DNA of 64,000 bases from DTU098 sp964498525 (GTDB lineage: Bacteria; Bacillota; Desulfotomaculia; Desulfotomaculales; Pelotomaculaceae): the NCBI GenBank assembly GCA_964498525.1, contig CAZCGU010000015.1:17641-81640 (forward strand), written 5' to 3'. Within the stretch, counting starts at the first letter, position 1. Every line of letters starts with the position of its first letter. Under the pieces are notes generated by a model, which worked only from the letters and a program-made list of their open reading frames with translations, had not been told where the DNA came from and searched no databases. Made by a program: the position numbers and the translations under genes. Shown in pieces: positions 1 to 8,754 of the stretch.

Positions 1-1
1 A

Positions 2-973
2 GAAAGGGTAATTGAGGAAATGAAGGATATCAACCGGCCCTTCCTGGTCCTCTTAAACAGCACTGATGTGGCCGGTGAGGAAACGCAACAACTGGGTGCG
101 GAGCTAAGCGAGAAATACGATGTTCCGGTACTGCCCATTGACTGTGCCCGGATGACCCAGGCTGATGTCTTAAATATCCTGGAAAAACTGCTCTATGAAT
201 TCCCGGTCAACGAGGTCAACATCAGTCTGCCGCCCTGGGTGGAAGAGTTGGAATTTAAACACTGGCTGCGCCAAAAATTTGAGGATTCGGTCCGGGAAAC
301 GGTTAAAAATGTTCGTCGTTTAAGGGACGTGAACGGGGCTGTGGAATCCCTGGCGGACTACGAATTTGTGGATCAGGTCAGCCTGCGCAGTCTGGATATG
401 GGTACGGGTTCAGCCGCCATCAGCATTACGTCCGATCCAGCGCTATTCTATCAGATATTGAGCGAACAATCCGGTCTTGCCATTGAAGGAGAGAAGGAAC
501 TGTTTCGCCTGGTTAAGGAACTCAGCGTGGCCAAGCGCGAGTACGACAAGGTAGCCCAGGCTTTAAGCGAAGTAAGGGAGTTTGGCTACGGTGTAGTAAC
601 TCCAACCCTTGAAGAGCTCATCCTGGAGGAGCCTGAGCTGATCCGCCAGGGCAACCGCTTCGGCGTCAAATTAAAAGCAGCTGCCCCGTCGCTGCACTTA
701 ATTAAGGCCGATATTACCACCGAAATAACTCCAATCATCGGAACTGAAAGGCAGTGCGAAGAACTGGTGCAGTACATGCTCAGGGAATTCGAGGATAATC
801 CGCAAAAAATCTGGAAGTCAGAGATTTTCGGGAAATCGGTGCACGATCTTGTGAGGGAGGGAATCCAGAACAAACTTCACCGTATGCCGGAAAATGCCCA
901 GCTCAAGTTGCAGGAGACCCTTCAGCGGATTGTTAACGAAGGCTCCGGCGGGCTCATCTGCATTATCATTTAA
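2..973 (+). CDS. spoIVA: Stage IV sporulation protein A, C-terminal part (cut by window edge)
   Basis: SpoIVA is the ATPase that polymerises on the forespore and forms the basement layer of the spore coat. The reading frame is open to the first bases of the window and the codons before the first ATG (position 20) encode ERVIEE, which continues the family alignment, so the gene starts upstream. About 320 of the usual roughly 490 residues are present. What remains is the end of the GTPase-like domain (PFLVLLNSTD resembles the NKxD region), the central domain and the conserved C-terminus ending in GGLICIII. It identifies the organism as an endospore former. Confidence is high from the overall sequence resemblance; the Walker motifs themselves are outside the window. 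Confidence 0.93.
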   Translation, partial: ERVIEEMKDINRPFLVLLNSTDVAGEETQQLGAELSEKYDVPVLPIDCARMTQADVLNILEKLLYEFPVNEVNISLPPWVEELEFKHWLRQKFEDSVRETVKNVRRLRDVNGAVESLADYEFVDQVSLRSLDMGTGSAAISITSDPALFYQILSEQSGLAIEGEKELFRLVKELSVAKREYDKVAQALSEVREFGYGVVTPTLEELILEEPELIRQGNRFGVKLKAAAPSLHLIKADITTEITPIIGTERQCEELVQYMLREFEDNPQKIWKSEIFGKSVHDLVREGIQNKLHRMPENAQLKLQETLQRIVNEGSGGLICIII

Positions 974-980
974 AATTGTG

Positions 981-1006
981 ACCGGTCGCCTGGCCGGTTA
1001 TTTTTT
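981..1006 (+). terminator. Rho-independent terminator after spoIVA
   Basis: Stem ACCGG / CCGGT with an 8-base loop followed by TATTTTTT, eight bases after the spoIVA stop codon. Confidence 0.7.
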
Positions 1007-1027
1007 AAAGGAGAATAAATAAGTTGT

Positions 1028-1048
1028 AACCCCCTTTGGGGTTTTTTT
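1028..1048 (+). terminator. Second terminator hairpin downstream of spoIVA
   Basis: Stem AACCCC / GGGGTT with a 4-base loop and a run of seven T. It sits about 25 bases after the first hairpin and probably backs it up, insulating the following amino-acid operon. The 220 bases between it and the next promoter hold no gene I can support. Confidence 0.7.
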
Positions 1049-1273
1049 CTGTCCTAAAAAAGATTAGAATATGTGCTTTAAGTGACGCGGCATCCAAGGT
1101 CATTTATACCAAATATGGCATAATGTGATATTGGGAACTTCCAAGGGGAAGTTAAAGTTAATACATTTAAGAACAACAACTTTATGCTGATATCTGACGG
1201 AATTACTTGCTTAAAACAGCTATTACAGGTAATATTACTTAATAAAAGTAAATGCTCCGGCAATTTTAAAACA

Positions 1274-1302
1274 TTGCCAGTTTAAAAGGCTAATGCTATA
1301 AT
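1274..1302 (+). promoter_or_regulatory. Sigma-A type promoter of the pheB-hom-thrB-lysC operon
   Basis: TTGCCA at 1274-1279 and TATAAT at 1297-1302 are separated by exactly 17 bases, and the -10 is preceded by TG (extended -10, TGCTATAAT). Transcription would start near 1309, leaving a leader of about 45 bases before pheB. Confidence 0.75.
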
Positions 1303-1354
1303 GTCTACCATGGGTGGAAATTTATCCGTTGTTTGGGGACGGGAGGTGGTTGGC

Positions 1355-1807
1355 ATGGTCAAAAAAGAACGCCGATTTTTTCTTGTTCAGGAGGATATCC
1401 TGCCCGGGGCTATTCTTAAAACAGCGCTGGCCAGGGAACTGCTCCTGCGGGGCGAGGCAGCCACGGTAAGCGAAGCAGTGCAAAGGGTGAACTTGAGCCG
1501 CAGCGCTTATTACAAGTACAAGGACGGTGTATTTCCTTTTTACCGGTGGAATTCCGGGGTTGCGGTAAGCCTGTCCATGGTTTTAGAACACAGCCCGGGT
1601 GTTCTGTCCAGTGTCCTGAAAACCCTGGCAGAGGCTAAAACGAGCATTCTGACAATTAATCAGAACATTCCCGTCAACGGTCTGGCCAGCGTTTCCATCA
1701 CCTTTGAAACAGCCGGGATGGAGTGTGATGTGGAAGATATCACTTTACGGCTAAGACAATTGGAGGGTGTCCGGGAAATCAGTCCCATTGGGCATAATGT
1801 GGGTTAG
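1355..1807 (+). CDS. pheB: ACT domain protein of the PheB / UPF0735 family
   Basis: A 150-residue protein with an N-terminal helical, DNA-binding-like part (the SRSAYYKYKDGVFPF segment, residues about 45-60) and a C-terminal ACT domain (about 70-145), the fold that binds amino acids as allosteric effectors. This arrangement is the PheB / UPF0735 family, which commonly lies directly before homoserine dehydrogenase in Firmicutes. I chose the ATG at 1355 because GGGAGGTGG precedes it by a good distance; an upstream ATG at 1301 in the same frame lies inside the promoter. It is the first gene of the aspartate-family operon and ends 12 bases before hom. A role as an amino-acid sensor or regulator is inferred, not shown. 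Confidence 0.85.
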   Translation: MVKKERRFFLVQEDILPGAILKTALARELLLRGEAATVSEAVQRVNLSRSAYYKYKDGVFPFYRWNSGVAVSLSMVLEHSPGVLSSVLKTLAEAKTSILTINQNIPVNGLASVSITFETAGMECDVEDITLRLRQLEGVREISPIGHNVG

Positions 1808-1819
1808 GGGGTAGTACAA

Positions 1820-3109
1820 ATGGCAAAAAGAATGATCAGTGTCGGTTTGCTGGGCATGGGTACCGTTGGCCGGGGCGTTTACCGCATTCTGAACGAAAAC
1901 AAAGCAGATATAGGACAAAAGGTTGGCGTCCCGATTAAAATTAAAAAGATCCTGGTGCGAGATCTCAGTAAAGACCGCGGCCTGGAGCTGGATCAAAGCC
2001 TGTTGACCACTGACGCCGGCGACATTATTGACAACCCGGATATAGATATCGTGGTGGAAGTACTGGGGGGGATTAATCCCGCCCTGGAGTACTCACTGAG
2101 GGCGCTTAAGCAGGGTAAAAGCCTGGTTACCGCCAATAAAGATATGATTGCGGCTCACGGTAAAGAACTTTTTCAAGCGGCGGGGGAAAACGGCTGTGAT
2201 GTCTTTTTCGAAGCCAGCGTGGCCGGGGGAATACCCATTATCAGGCCTTTAAAAGAGTGCCTGGCGGCCAACCGGATTCGGCAGGTTATTGGGATTATTA
2301 ATGGTACCACCAATTATATGCTCACCCGGATGAGTAAAGAAGGGCTTGCCTTTAGCGAAGCCCTGGCCCAGGCCCAGGCTCTGGGTTACGCCGAGGCGGA
2401 TCCCACAGCGGACGTGGGGGGCCATGACGCCGCCCGGAAGCTGGCTATCCTGGCTTCCATTGCCTTTAACACCAGGGTTCCTTTGGAGCACGTTTACCTT
2501 GAAGGAATAACCCATATAACCACTGAGGATATTAAATATGCAGCCGAACTCAATTATGTGGTTAAACTTCTGGGGATCGCCAAGGAAAGCGATGACGGTA
2601 TCGAGGTGCGGGTTCATCCCGCGCTGCTGCCGAAGGATCATCCCCTGGCCCCGGTTGATGATGTTTACAATGCCATTTATGTAAGTGGTGACGCTGTAGG
2701 CGATGTTATGTTCTTTGGGCGGGGGGCCGGTGAGCTGCCTACCGCCAGTGCGGTTGTTGCCGATGTAATGAGCGCGGCCCGCTACAAACTGCGGGATGTA
2801 CCCGGTCTGACAGGCTGCACTTGCTATACCGAAAAACAAACCAAGCCCATGGGCTTGACTTCAACAAAATACTATATCCGTCTGAACGTTGCCGACAGGC
2901 CCGGAGTTCTGGCAAGCATAGCTTTTGTTTTGGGGAATAATGAGGTCAGCCTCGCCTCTGTTATTCAGAAGCAAACAAAAGGGCAAGCCGCAGAAATTGT
3001 GCTGGTAACCCACCGGGTCCTGGAAAAAAATTTGCAGGATGCTCTAAAAATAATCAAAGAACTTTCAACCGTAAATGATGTTTCCAGCGTGATCAGGGTT
3101 GAGGATTAA
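1820..3109 (+). CDS. hom: Homoserine dehydrogenase
   Basis: Catalyses NAD(P)H reduction of aspartate semialdehyde to homoserine, the branch towards threonine and methionine. The 429 residues show the N-terminal Rossmann motif GLLGMGTVGRGVYRIL (about 9-24), the catalytic-domain signature GGHDAARKLAILASIAF (about 200-215) and a C-terminal ACT domain (about 350-429), so feedback control by threonine is likely as in related enzymes. Length is normal. GGGGGT lies before the ATG. It lies second in the operon after pheB and upstream of thrB and lysC. Confidence 0.97.
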   Translation: MAKRMISVGLLGMGTVGRGVYRILNENKADIGQKVGVPIKIKKILVRDLSKDRGLELDQSLLTTDAGDIIDNPDIDIVVEVLGGINPALEYSLRALKQGKSLVTANKDMIAAHGKELFQAAGENGCDVFFEASVAGGIPIIRPLKECLAANRIRQVIGIINGTTNYMLTRMSKEGLAFSEALAQAQALGYAEADPTADVGGHDAARKLAILASIAFNTRVPLEHVYLEGITHITTEDIKYAAELNYVVKLLGIAKESDDGIEVRVHPALLPKDHPLAPVDDVYNAIYVSGDAVGDVMFFGRGAGELPTASAVVADVMSAARYKLRDVPGLTGCTCYTEKQTKPMGLTSTKYYIRLNVADRPGVLASIAFVLGNNEVSLASVIQKQTKGQAAEIVLVTHRVLEKNLQDALKIIKELSTVNDVSSVIRVED

Positions 3110-3163
3110 AACCGTCATTTTCAACTGCTGTCTGAAAGCACCGGTACAGGAGGGCTTTCCCTG

Positions 3164-4066
3164 ATGATTAGAGTTCAGGTTCCCGCTACCACGGCCAATC
3201 TGGGACCAGGTTTTGACTGCCTGGGCATGGCTCTGGAGCTATACAATACGGTTGAAGTAATCCCGGCTGCCCGGGGGCTTGCTATCGAAATTTCAGGGGA
3301 AGGGGCGGCCGAACTACCCCGGGATGAGCATAACCTGGTATATCAGGCCATCCAGCATGTTTTTCGTCAGGTTGGGCATTCCCCGGCGGGTTTAAGGCTG
3401 CGCCTGACAAATCAGATTCCTGTGGCCCGGGGGCTTGGCAGCAGTACCTCAGCTATTGTGGGGGGGGTTATAGCGGCTAACCTGCTCACCGGGGGAAAGC
3501 TGTCCGTCAAGGATATAATCAACCTGGCCAGCTCCGTGGAGGGACACCCCGATAACGTGGCTCCGGCTGTCCTGGGAGGTATTGTTGTGTCGGTTCAGGC
3601 GGACGGCGAAATAAAATACCTTAAAATCCAGCCGCCGCCAGGCTTGAGGGGAGTCGCGGCAATCCCGGATTTTGCCCTTGTTACCAAAATTTCCAGGGAT
3701 ATGCTCCCCGTCCAGGTAACCTTTCAGGACGCTTCTTTCAATGTGGGGAGGGTAGCCTTATTGGTAACGGCCCTGCAACAGGGGGATCTGAGCCTTTTGG
3801 GAGTGGCCATGGAAGATCGCCTCCACCAGTCCCTTCGATCCTCATATATCCCGGGGTTTAAAAAAATCCTGGCTGCGGCCAAACTGGCGGGGGCCCGGGG
3901 TGTAACGCTGAGCGGGTCGGGACCGACGGTCATTGCTTTCGCTGATTCAAATCTGGAGTTAATCGCCAGGGTAATGGGTGATACTTTTCGCCAGAACGGC
4001 GTGAAGAGCAAGGTCCTGGTTTTAAAGCCCAGCCCCATTGGCGCCCGGGCCCTGGAAACCAAGTAG
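3164..4066 (+). CDS. thrB: Homoserine kinase
   Basis: A GHMP-superfamily kinase that phosphorylates homoserine for threonine synthesis. The 300 residues contain the N-terminal strand (RVQVPATTANLGPGFDCLG), the ATP-binding GHMP motif PVARGLGSSTSAIVGG (about 86-101) and the C-terminal glycine motif GVTLSGSGPT (about 246-255). Length matches the family. The ATG follows AGGAGGG by a short spacer. Threonine synthase (thrC), often between hom and thrB, is missing from this operon and must lie elsewhere. Confidence 0.97.
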   Translation: MIRVQVPATTANLGPGFDCLGMALELYNTVEVIPAARGLAIEISGEGAAELPRDEHNLVYQAIQHVFRQVGHSPAGLRLRLTNQIPVARGLGSSTSAIVGGVIAANLLTGGKLSVKDIINLASSVEGHPDNVAPAVLGGIVVSVQADGEIKYLKIQPPPGLRGVAAIPDFALVTKISRDMLPVQVTFQDASFNVGRVALLVTALQQGDLSLLGVAMEDRLHQSLRSSYIPGFKKILAAAKLAGARGVTLSGSGPTVIAFADSNLELIARVMGDTFRQNGVKSKVLVLKPSPIGARALETK

Positions 4067-4139
4067 ATATTTTCCATCTTTCCACTAATCAATGCCGTCT
4101 GACAGCGGTTGTCCGGCGACATAAGGAAGGCGGTTTTTT

Positions 4140-5363
4140 ATGCTGATTGTACAAAAATATGGTGGCAGTTCGGTAGCCAACGCTGAAAGGATCCGCCGTG
4201 TGGCCAGGCGTGTTGCGGATGTCCGCGCCGGGGGTGATGACGTCGTGGTGGTTGTATCGGCCATGGGGGATACCACCGATGACCTGATTCATTTGGTGGG
4301 GGAAATTACCGACTCACCCCCGAAGCGGGAGTTGGATGTAATTCTTTCCACCGGGGAACAGGTGTCAATAGCGCTGCTGGCAATGGCTGTCAAAGATTTG
4401 GGGCAGCCGGTTATTTCCCTGACCGGCGCCCAGGTTGGAATTATGACTGATAATGTTCATACCAGGGCAAGAATTCTGCAAGTCAATACTTCCCGCCTGC
4501 ATAATGAGTTAAAGCAGGGGAATATCATCGTAGTTGCCGGCTTCCAGGGGATCAATAACGAAAACGACATAACAACCCTGGGAAGGGGCGGTTCCGACAC
4601 CACAGCGGTAGCCCTGGCGGCTGCCTTAAAGGCTGATCTATGCGAGATTTATACCGATGTGGACGGTGTCTATACCGCCGACCCCCGTATTGTGCCTGAT
4701 GCACGCAAGTTGGACGGGGTATCTTACGATGAGATGCTGGAACTGGCCCATCTGGGGGCTGTTGTCCTGCATCCACGCTCGGTGGAACTGGCTATGCAGT
4801 ATTGTTTGCCGTTGCATGTGCGCTCCAGCTTTAACCATAATCTCGGGACAATTGTTAAGGAGGCGGGCAGTATGGAAAAATCTCTCCTGGTAACCGGTGT
4901 AGCCTATGACCTGGATGTGGCCAAAATAGGCCTGTACAATGTTTACGATAAACCAGGGGTTGCCTTTAAATTATTTAAAACCCTGGCAGACGAAGGTGTT
5001 AACGTGGATATGATTATCCAGAGCGCCATGCGGGACGGTAAAAACGATATTGCTTTTACCTGCAGCCGGGGGGACATGAGGAAAGCCCTTAATGTGGCGG
5101 AAAGGTTGCAGCCGGAGTTGGGCTCCAGCGGCTACACCAGTGACAGCGGTGTTGCCAAGGTATCCATAGTAGGAGCGGGAATGGCCAGCAATCCCGGTGT
5201 TGCGGCGATGATGTTCGAGGCGATTTTTGATCAGAGTATAAACCTGAAGATGATCAGTACCTCGGAAATCAAGATCTCCTGTGTTATAGATGCCGTTGAA
5301 GCCACCAGGGCGGTCCGGGCCCTGCATCAGAAATTCAACCTGGCTGGGGACACGGGTTGCTAG
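4140..5363 (+). CDS. lysC: Aspartate kinase (alpha subunit, with internal beta start)
   Basis: Phosphorylates aspartate, the first step for lysine, threonine and methionine. The kinase domain opens with KYGGSS (residues 6-11) and extends to about residue 230; two ACT domains follow (about 265-400), the regulatory part that binds lysine and/or threonine. At 407 residues it is the size of the Bacillus aspartokinase II alpha subunit. Inside the gene AAGGAGG (4857-4863) lies eight bases before an in-frame ATG (4872, codon 245), which would give a 163-residue beta subunit made only of the ACT part, as known for Bacillus lysC. It closes the pheB-hom-thrB-lysC operon. Confidence 0.96.
   Translation: MLIVQKYGGSSVANAERIRRVARRVADVRAGGDDVVVVVSAMGDTTDDLIHLVGEITDSPPKRELDVILSTGEQVSIALLAMAVKDLGQPVISLTGAQVGIMTDNVHTRARILQVNTSRLHNELKQGNIIVVAGFQGINNENDITTLGRGGSDTTAVALAAALKADLCEIYTDVDGVYTADPRIVPDARKLDGVSYDEMLELAHLGAVVLHPRSVELAMQYCLPLHVRSSFNHNLGTIVKEAGSMEKSLLVTGVAYDLDVAKIGLYNVYDKPGVAFKLFKTLADEGVNVDMIIQSAMRDGKNDIAFTCSRGDMRKALNVAERLQPELGSSGYTSDSGVAKVSIVGAGMASNPGVAAMMFEAIFDQSINLKMISTSEIKISCVIDAVEATRAVRALHQKFNLAGDTGC
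4857..4874 (+). promoter_or_regulatory. Internal ribosome binding site and start for the lysC beta subunit
   Basis: AAGGAGG at 4857-4863 followed by an in-frame ATG at 4872-4874. The spacing of eight bases is ideal and the strength exceeds that before several full genes here. The encoded product, codons 245-407, would be the free ACT-domain subunit. Confidence 0.6.
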
Positions 5364-5429
5364 GTATATTTAACTGATTGGCCAGCAGTGCCTTCTGTTC
5401 TTATCTTATTAAGAATTTTATTTCCCTAT

Positions 5430-5467
5430 AAAATAGCTGCCGGCGGCTGTGTGCCGGCAGCTATTTT
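5430..5467 (+). terminator. Strong terminator closing the lysC operon
   Basis: Near-perfect hairpin with stem AAATAGCTGCCGGC / GCCGGCAGCTATTT and flanking A and T runs, so it can act on both strands. The remaining bases up to 5658 hold no gene. Confidence 0.85.
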
Positions 5468-5657
5468 TGCAAGCCAGGCATAGTCGTTGTCGAAAGGGTA
5501 AAAGCATCTTTTCGGTTAGCCTCTTAAAAATTTATCCACCTTTGATCCGCTACCAAAGTATTTAACAGACAAAATAAAATCATACTCTGTTTGTAATATT
5601 TCTGTATTTATCATAGGGGCGGGGTATATAATTTCAGTTTGATAAGATACAAAAATT

Positions 5658-7271
5658 TTAAGCAGAAGGACTTTCGGCCGGTTTTCCCGTTGCTGCAGGG
5701 GGCGTGGAGGGGAAATTTGGCGATCGGGCCGGGGCTGGGCCGGGCTCTTTTTTTGGTTTACCCAGAAAAAAGGCAAAAGGAATAGCAGCTGCGATAAAGA
5801 ACGTACCCACTATAAACGTGTCGCACATTGCCAGAACCTGGGACTCCCGGACCACCAGACCGGCGAGGATAGATGAAGCGGCACTTTTTGCGCCCGCTGC
5901 CCCGGCTGTTGTGGTGGTCAGGTAAATCTGGAGCTGACTGAGACTGGAGACCGCGGCAGAGTTGACTGTTACCAGTTCCGAAAAGCGAGCGTAGTGGAAA
6001 ACCTGCCTGTTTTGCATAACGGCTGTGAGGATGGCAATGCCGAAGGAAGCCGCAACCTGGCGAATGACGTTGTTCAGGGACGAAGCCCGGGCAATTTGGT
6101 TCAGTGGAACGGTATTCATACCGGCTGTGGCTATAGGCATGGTCGCCAGGCCCATACCGATTGACCTCAGAGTCGTTAGATAGATAAGGCTCAAATAACT
6201 TATTTCAACGCTCAGCTTTCGTAATTCCCAGGTGCCCCAGGCAGTCAGCCCGAGTCCGACGATGGCCAGAGCCCTGGCACCGAAACGGTCGAAAAGAAAA
6301 CCACTTACGGGCATCATAAAAGCAGCAGCCAGGGCGGACGGGATGAGGAGGACACCGGTCTGGTAAGGTGTCAGCATCATCAAGTTTTGGGTAAAAAGGG
6401 GGATCAGAAAAATTCCCCCGAACAAGCCGATACCGGTCATGCTGCCGGCGAAAACACTTATTGTAAAGATGTGGTTTTTAAAGAGTCTTAAATTTAGCAT
6501 GGGCTGTTCCTGGGCAAGTTCCACCAGGACAAAGAGAAGCAGGGTAAAAAAAGATATGAGTAAAAGACTCAGGATGTAGTACGAGGTCCAGCCTTCCCGG
6601 TTTCCCTGGCTCAGAGCTAAAAGCAGGGTGAAGCAACCCGTCGTGCAAAGAATAAAACCCCACAGATCGAAGCTCGTATCTTTATTTAAAGGGCTTTCCG
6701 GCAGCAGTAAATAGCCCAGCAGGATTCCGGTAATCCCCACCGGAATGTTAATGGTGAACAGGAGTCGCCAGCTGAAGTGATCGACAATATAACCCCCCAG
6801 GGTCGGTCCGATGGCCGGGGCACAGACGGCAGCCATACCCCAGATACCCAGGGCCAGCCCGATTTTGTGCCGGGGTACGATTCTATAGACAATGGCCATG
6901 CTGATGGGCATAACCATCCCGCCGCCAAGGCCCTGGATGATCCTGGCGAAAATCATGGATGAATTGTTCCAGGCAAAACTGCAAAGCAAGGAACCCAGGG
7001 TAAAAACCAGGGATGCAACCAGATAAACTTTTTTTGTCCCGAACCGGTCACCCAGGTAACCGGTTACAGGGATCACCACACCGGAAACGAGCATGTAGGA
7101 AGTCAAAACCCACTGAATTTCATCGGAAGCAACCCCAAATATTGCCATAAGTTTGGGCAGGGCCACGTTTACGGAGCTGTTGTTGAGGATGGCGGCAAAA
7201 GCTCCCAGGACAACAACCATCAGGGGAAGCCAGAATGAGTTGTCTTCGGCGGCAGTACTTTGCTGGTTCAA
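5658..7271 (-). CDS. DHA2-family (EmrB/QacA) multidrug efflux transporter
   Basis: A 537-residue integral membrane protein with about 14 hydrophobic segments, the layout of the DHA2 branch of the major facilitator superfamily (proton-driven drug exporters). Visible motifs are GYLGDRFGTKKVYL (motif A, about 70-83), ARIIQGLGGGMVMP (about 110-123) and APAIGPTLGGY (motif C region, about 150-160). The C-terminal tail is rich in Pro, Ala and Lys. The start is TTG with AAAGGAAG upstream. It begins 19 bases after the stop of the phosphoglycerate mutase-like gene on the same strand, so they are probably co-transcribed. The substrate cannot be told. Confidence 0.9.
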   Translation of the reverse strand: MNQQSTAAEDNSFWLPLMVVVLGAFAAILNNSSVNVALPKLMAIFGVASDEIQWVLTSYMLVSGVVIPVTGYLGDRFGTKKVYLVASLVFTLGSLLCSFAWNNSSMIFARIIQGLGGGMVMPISMAIVYRIVPRHKIGLALGIWGMAAVCAPAIGPTLGGYIVDHFSWRLLFTINIPVGITGILLGYLLLPESPLNKDTSFDLWGFILCTTGCFTLLLALSQGNREGWTSYYILSLLLISFFTLLLFVLVELAQEQPMLNLRLFKNHIFTISVFAGSMTGIGLFGGIFLIPLFTQNLMMLTPYQTGVLLIPSALAAAFMMPVSGFLFDRFGARALAIVGLGLTAWGTWELRKLSVEISYLSLIYLTTLRSIGMGLATMPIATAGMNTVPLNQIARASSLNNVIRQVAASFGIAILTAVMQNRQVFHYARFSELVTVNSAAVSSLSQLQIYLTTTTAGAAGAKSAASSILAGLVVRESQVLAMCDTFIVGTFFIAAAIPFAFFLGKPKKEPGPAPARSPNFPSTPPAATGKPAESPSA

Positions 7272-7290
7272 AAACTATAACTTCCTTTAC

Positions 7291-8496
7291 TTAGTTTTGG
7301 CCTTTGATAAAGTAGTCCATCAAGGTATGCCCGGCAAGATGGAAGCCGGCTGCCGCCGCGGATTCTTCATCAAAGGTCCGACTGCTCTCCTTTAACCACC
7401 CTTTGGCATAGAAGGCAAAGGGAACCGGGTTGCTGGAATGGGTCATGGTGCGAAGTGGGGTGGGGTGATCCGGCAGAAGCAGCAGTTTATAATTTTCAAA
7501 CGGGTCCAACTCCCGCAGCAGCATTCCCAGCATTTCGTCCACCATTTCAATGGCCCGGATTTTGGTATCGGTTTCCCCCCTGTGCCCGGCGGCATCTGGC
7601 GCTTCCACATGAATATAGACAAAATCTTTGCCCTTTGAGAGCTCCTCCAGGGCGGCCCGGACCTTGCCCCTGTAATTGGTTTTAATGGTACCGGTTACGC
7701 CTTCCAGCTTTACCACATCCAGCCCGGCGCAAAGGCCGATTCCCTTAATTAAATCCACGGCGGAAATCACCGAACCGGACAGCCCGAACTTTTCCCGGAA
7801 TTTGGGCAGGACGGGCCGTTTACCCTGACCCCAGAACCAAATGGAATTGGCGGGCCTCAACCCCGTCTCAAACCTTTTTACGTTGACCGGATGCCGGGGC
7901 AGGAAACCGTTGCTTTCCTTCATCAGGGCGGACAGGATTTCACTGCCCCGGCCCTGCGGCAGGTAAGGGGTAATAACTTGTCCTGAAATATCATGCGGGG
8001 GTGTTAATTTTAGATCGGCGGGTCCCCCTTCCCAAACCAGAAGGTGCCGGAAGCCAAAGCCGGGATAAAATTTTAATTGCCCGTTACCCAGCCGGTTGCC
8101 GACTTCAGCTATTAATTGCCCGGACTCTGCTGTTGTGATCTCGTCGGCGCTGTAGTCAACCATAATTTTATCTTCATATTTCTCTTTTTCTGAAAGGGTA
8201 ACGAGGTTGCAGCGGAAGGAAACATCCCCGTCCGCCAACCGGATACCCATACTTACCGCTTCCAGAGGGGAGCGTCCAGTGTAGTATTTTTTGGGATTAT
8301 AGCCCATCACGGAAAGATTGGCCACATCGCTGCCCGGTTGAAAGCCCCCTGGTACCGTTTCGGCCATCCCGATTTCACCGTGGGTGGCCAGATAATCCAT
8401 GTGGGGTGTGCGTGCGTACTGCAGGGGGGTCTTGTTGCCCAAAGCGGCAATTTTTTCGTCTGCCATACCGTCGCCCAGTAAAACAATATATTTCAT
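7291..8496 (-). CDS. apgM: Archaeal-type cofactor-independent phosphoglycerate mutase family protein
   Basis: A 401-residue member of the alkaline-phosphatase superfamily: the N-terminus MKYIVLLGDGMAD carries the metal-binding Asp, GSDVANLSVMGY carries the phosphoacceptor Ser region, and the C-terminal HVEAPDAAGHRG and LLLPDHPTP segments supply metal-binding His/Asp. The family interconverts 3- and 2-phosphoglycerate. A subgroup has been proposed to act as an alternative homoserine kinase, and here it lies 2 kb from hom-thrB-lysC, but a normal ThrB is present, so the glycolytic role is the default. AAGGAGAG precedes the ATG. Same-strand drug exporter follows. Confidence 0.85.
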   Translation of the reverse strand: MKYIVLLGDGMADEKIAALGNKTPLQYARTPHMDYLATHGEIGMAETVPGGFQPGSDVANLSVMGYNPKKYYTGRSPLEAVSMGIRLADGDVSFRCNLVTLSEKEKYEDKIMVDYSADEITTAESGQLIAEVGNRLGNGQLKFYPGFGFRHLLVWEGGPADLKLTPPHDISGQVITPYLPQGRGSEILSALMKESNGFLPRHPVNVKRFETGLRPANSIWFWGQGKRPVLPKFREKFGLSGSVISAVDLIKGIGLCAGLDVVKLEGVTGTIKTNYRGKVRAALEELSKGKDFVYIHVEAPDAAGHRGETDTKIRAIEMVDEMLGMLLRELDPFENYKLLLLPDHPTPLRTMTHSSNPVPFAFYAKGWLKESSRTFDEESAAAAGFHLAGHTLMDYFIKGQN

Positions 8497-8697
8497 GTGA
8501 AAGCTCTCCTTAAAATAATTTAAATTATTTTACCCAGAAAAGTATTCTCCTGATTGCCGGTGAATCCTGCCGGCCGGAGAAAAACTGCTTTTGTATAATA
8601 ACATAAATTGACTTGTTAAACGCTTACCGCCCGGGATCATTGTTCATATGGTCTTTTCTTTTTTTGTCCCATAGGATATTTTAGGGGTAGCGTACTG

Positions 8698-8711
8698 CCT
8701 TAAGGCAGGCT
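8698..8711. repeat. Short perfect palindrome upstream of the AtuA-family gene
   Basis: CTGCCTTAAGGCAG, a 14-base palindrome about 45 bases before the start of the AtuA-family gene and between divergent genes. It could be an operator; no matching second copy was seen nearby. Confidence 0.35.
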
Positions 8712-8754
8712 GCGGCAGTGTAGAAAGGTTTTGGAAAAATGGAGGTGTTATTTG

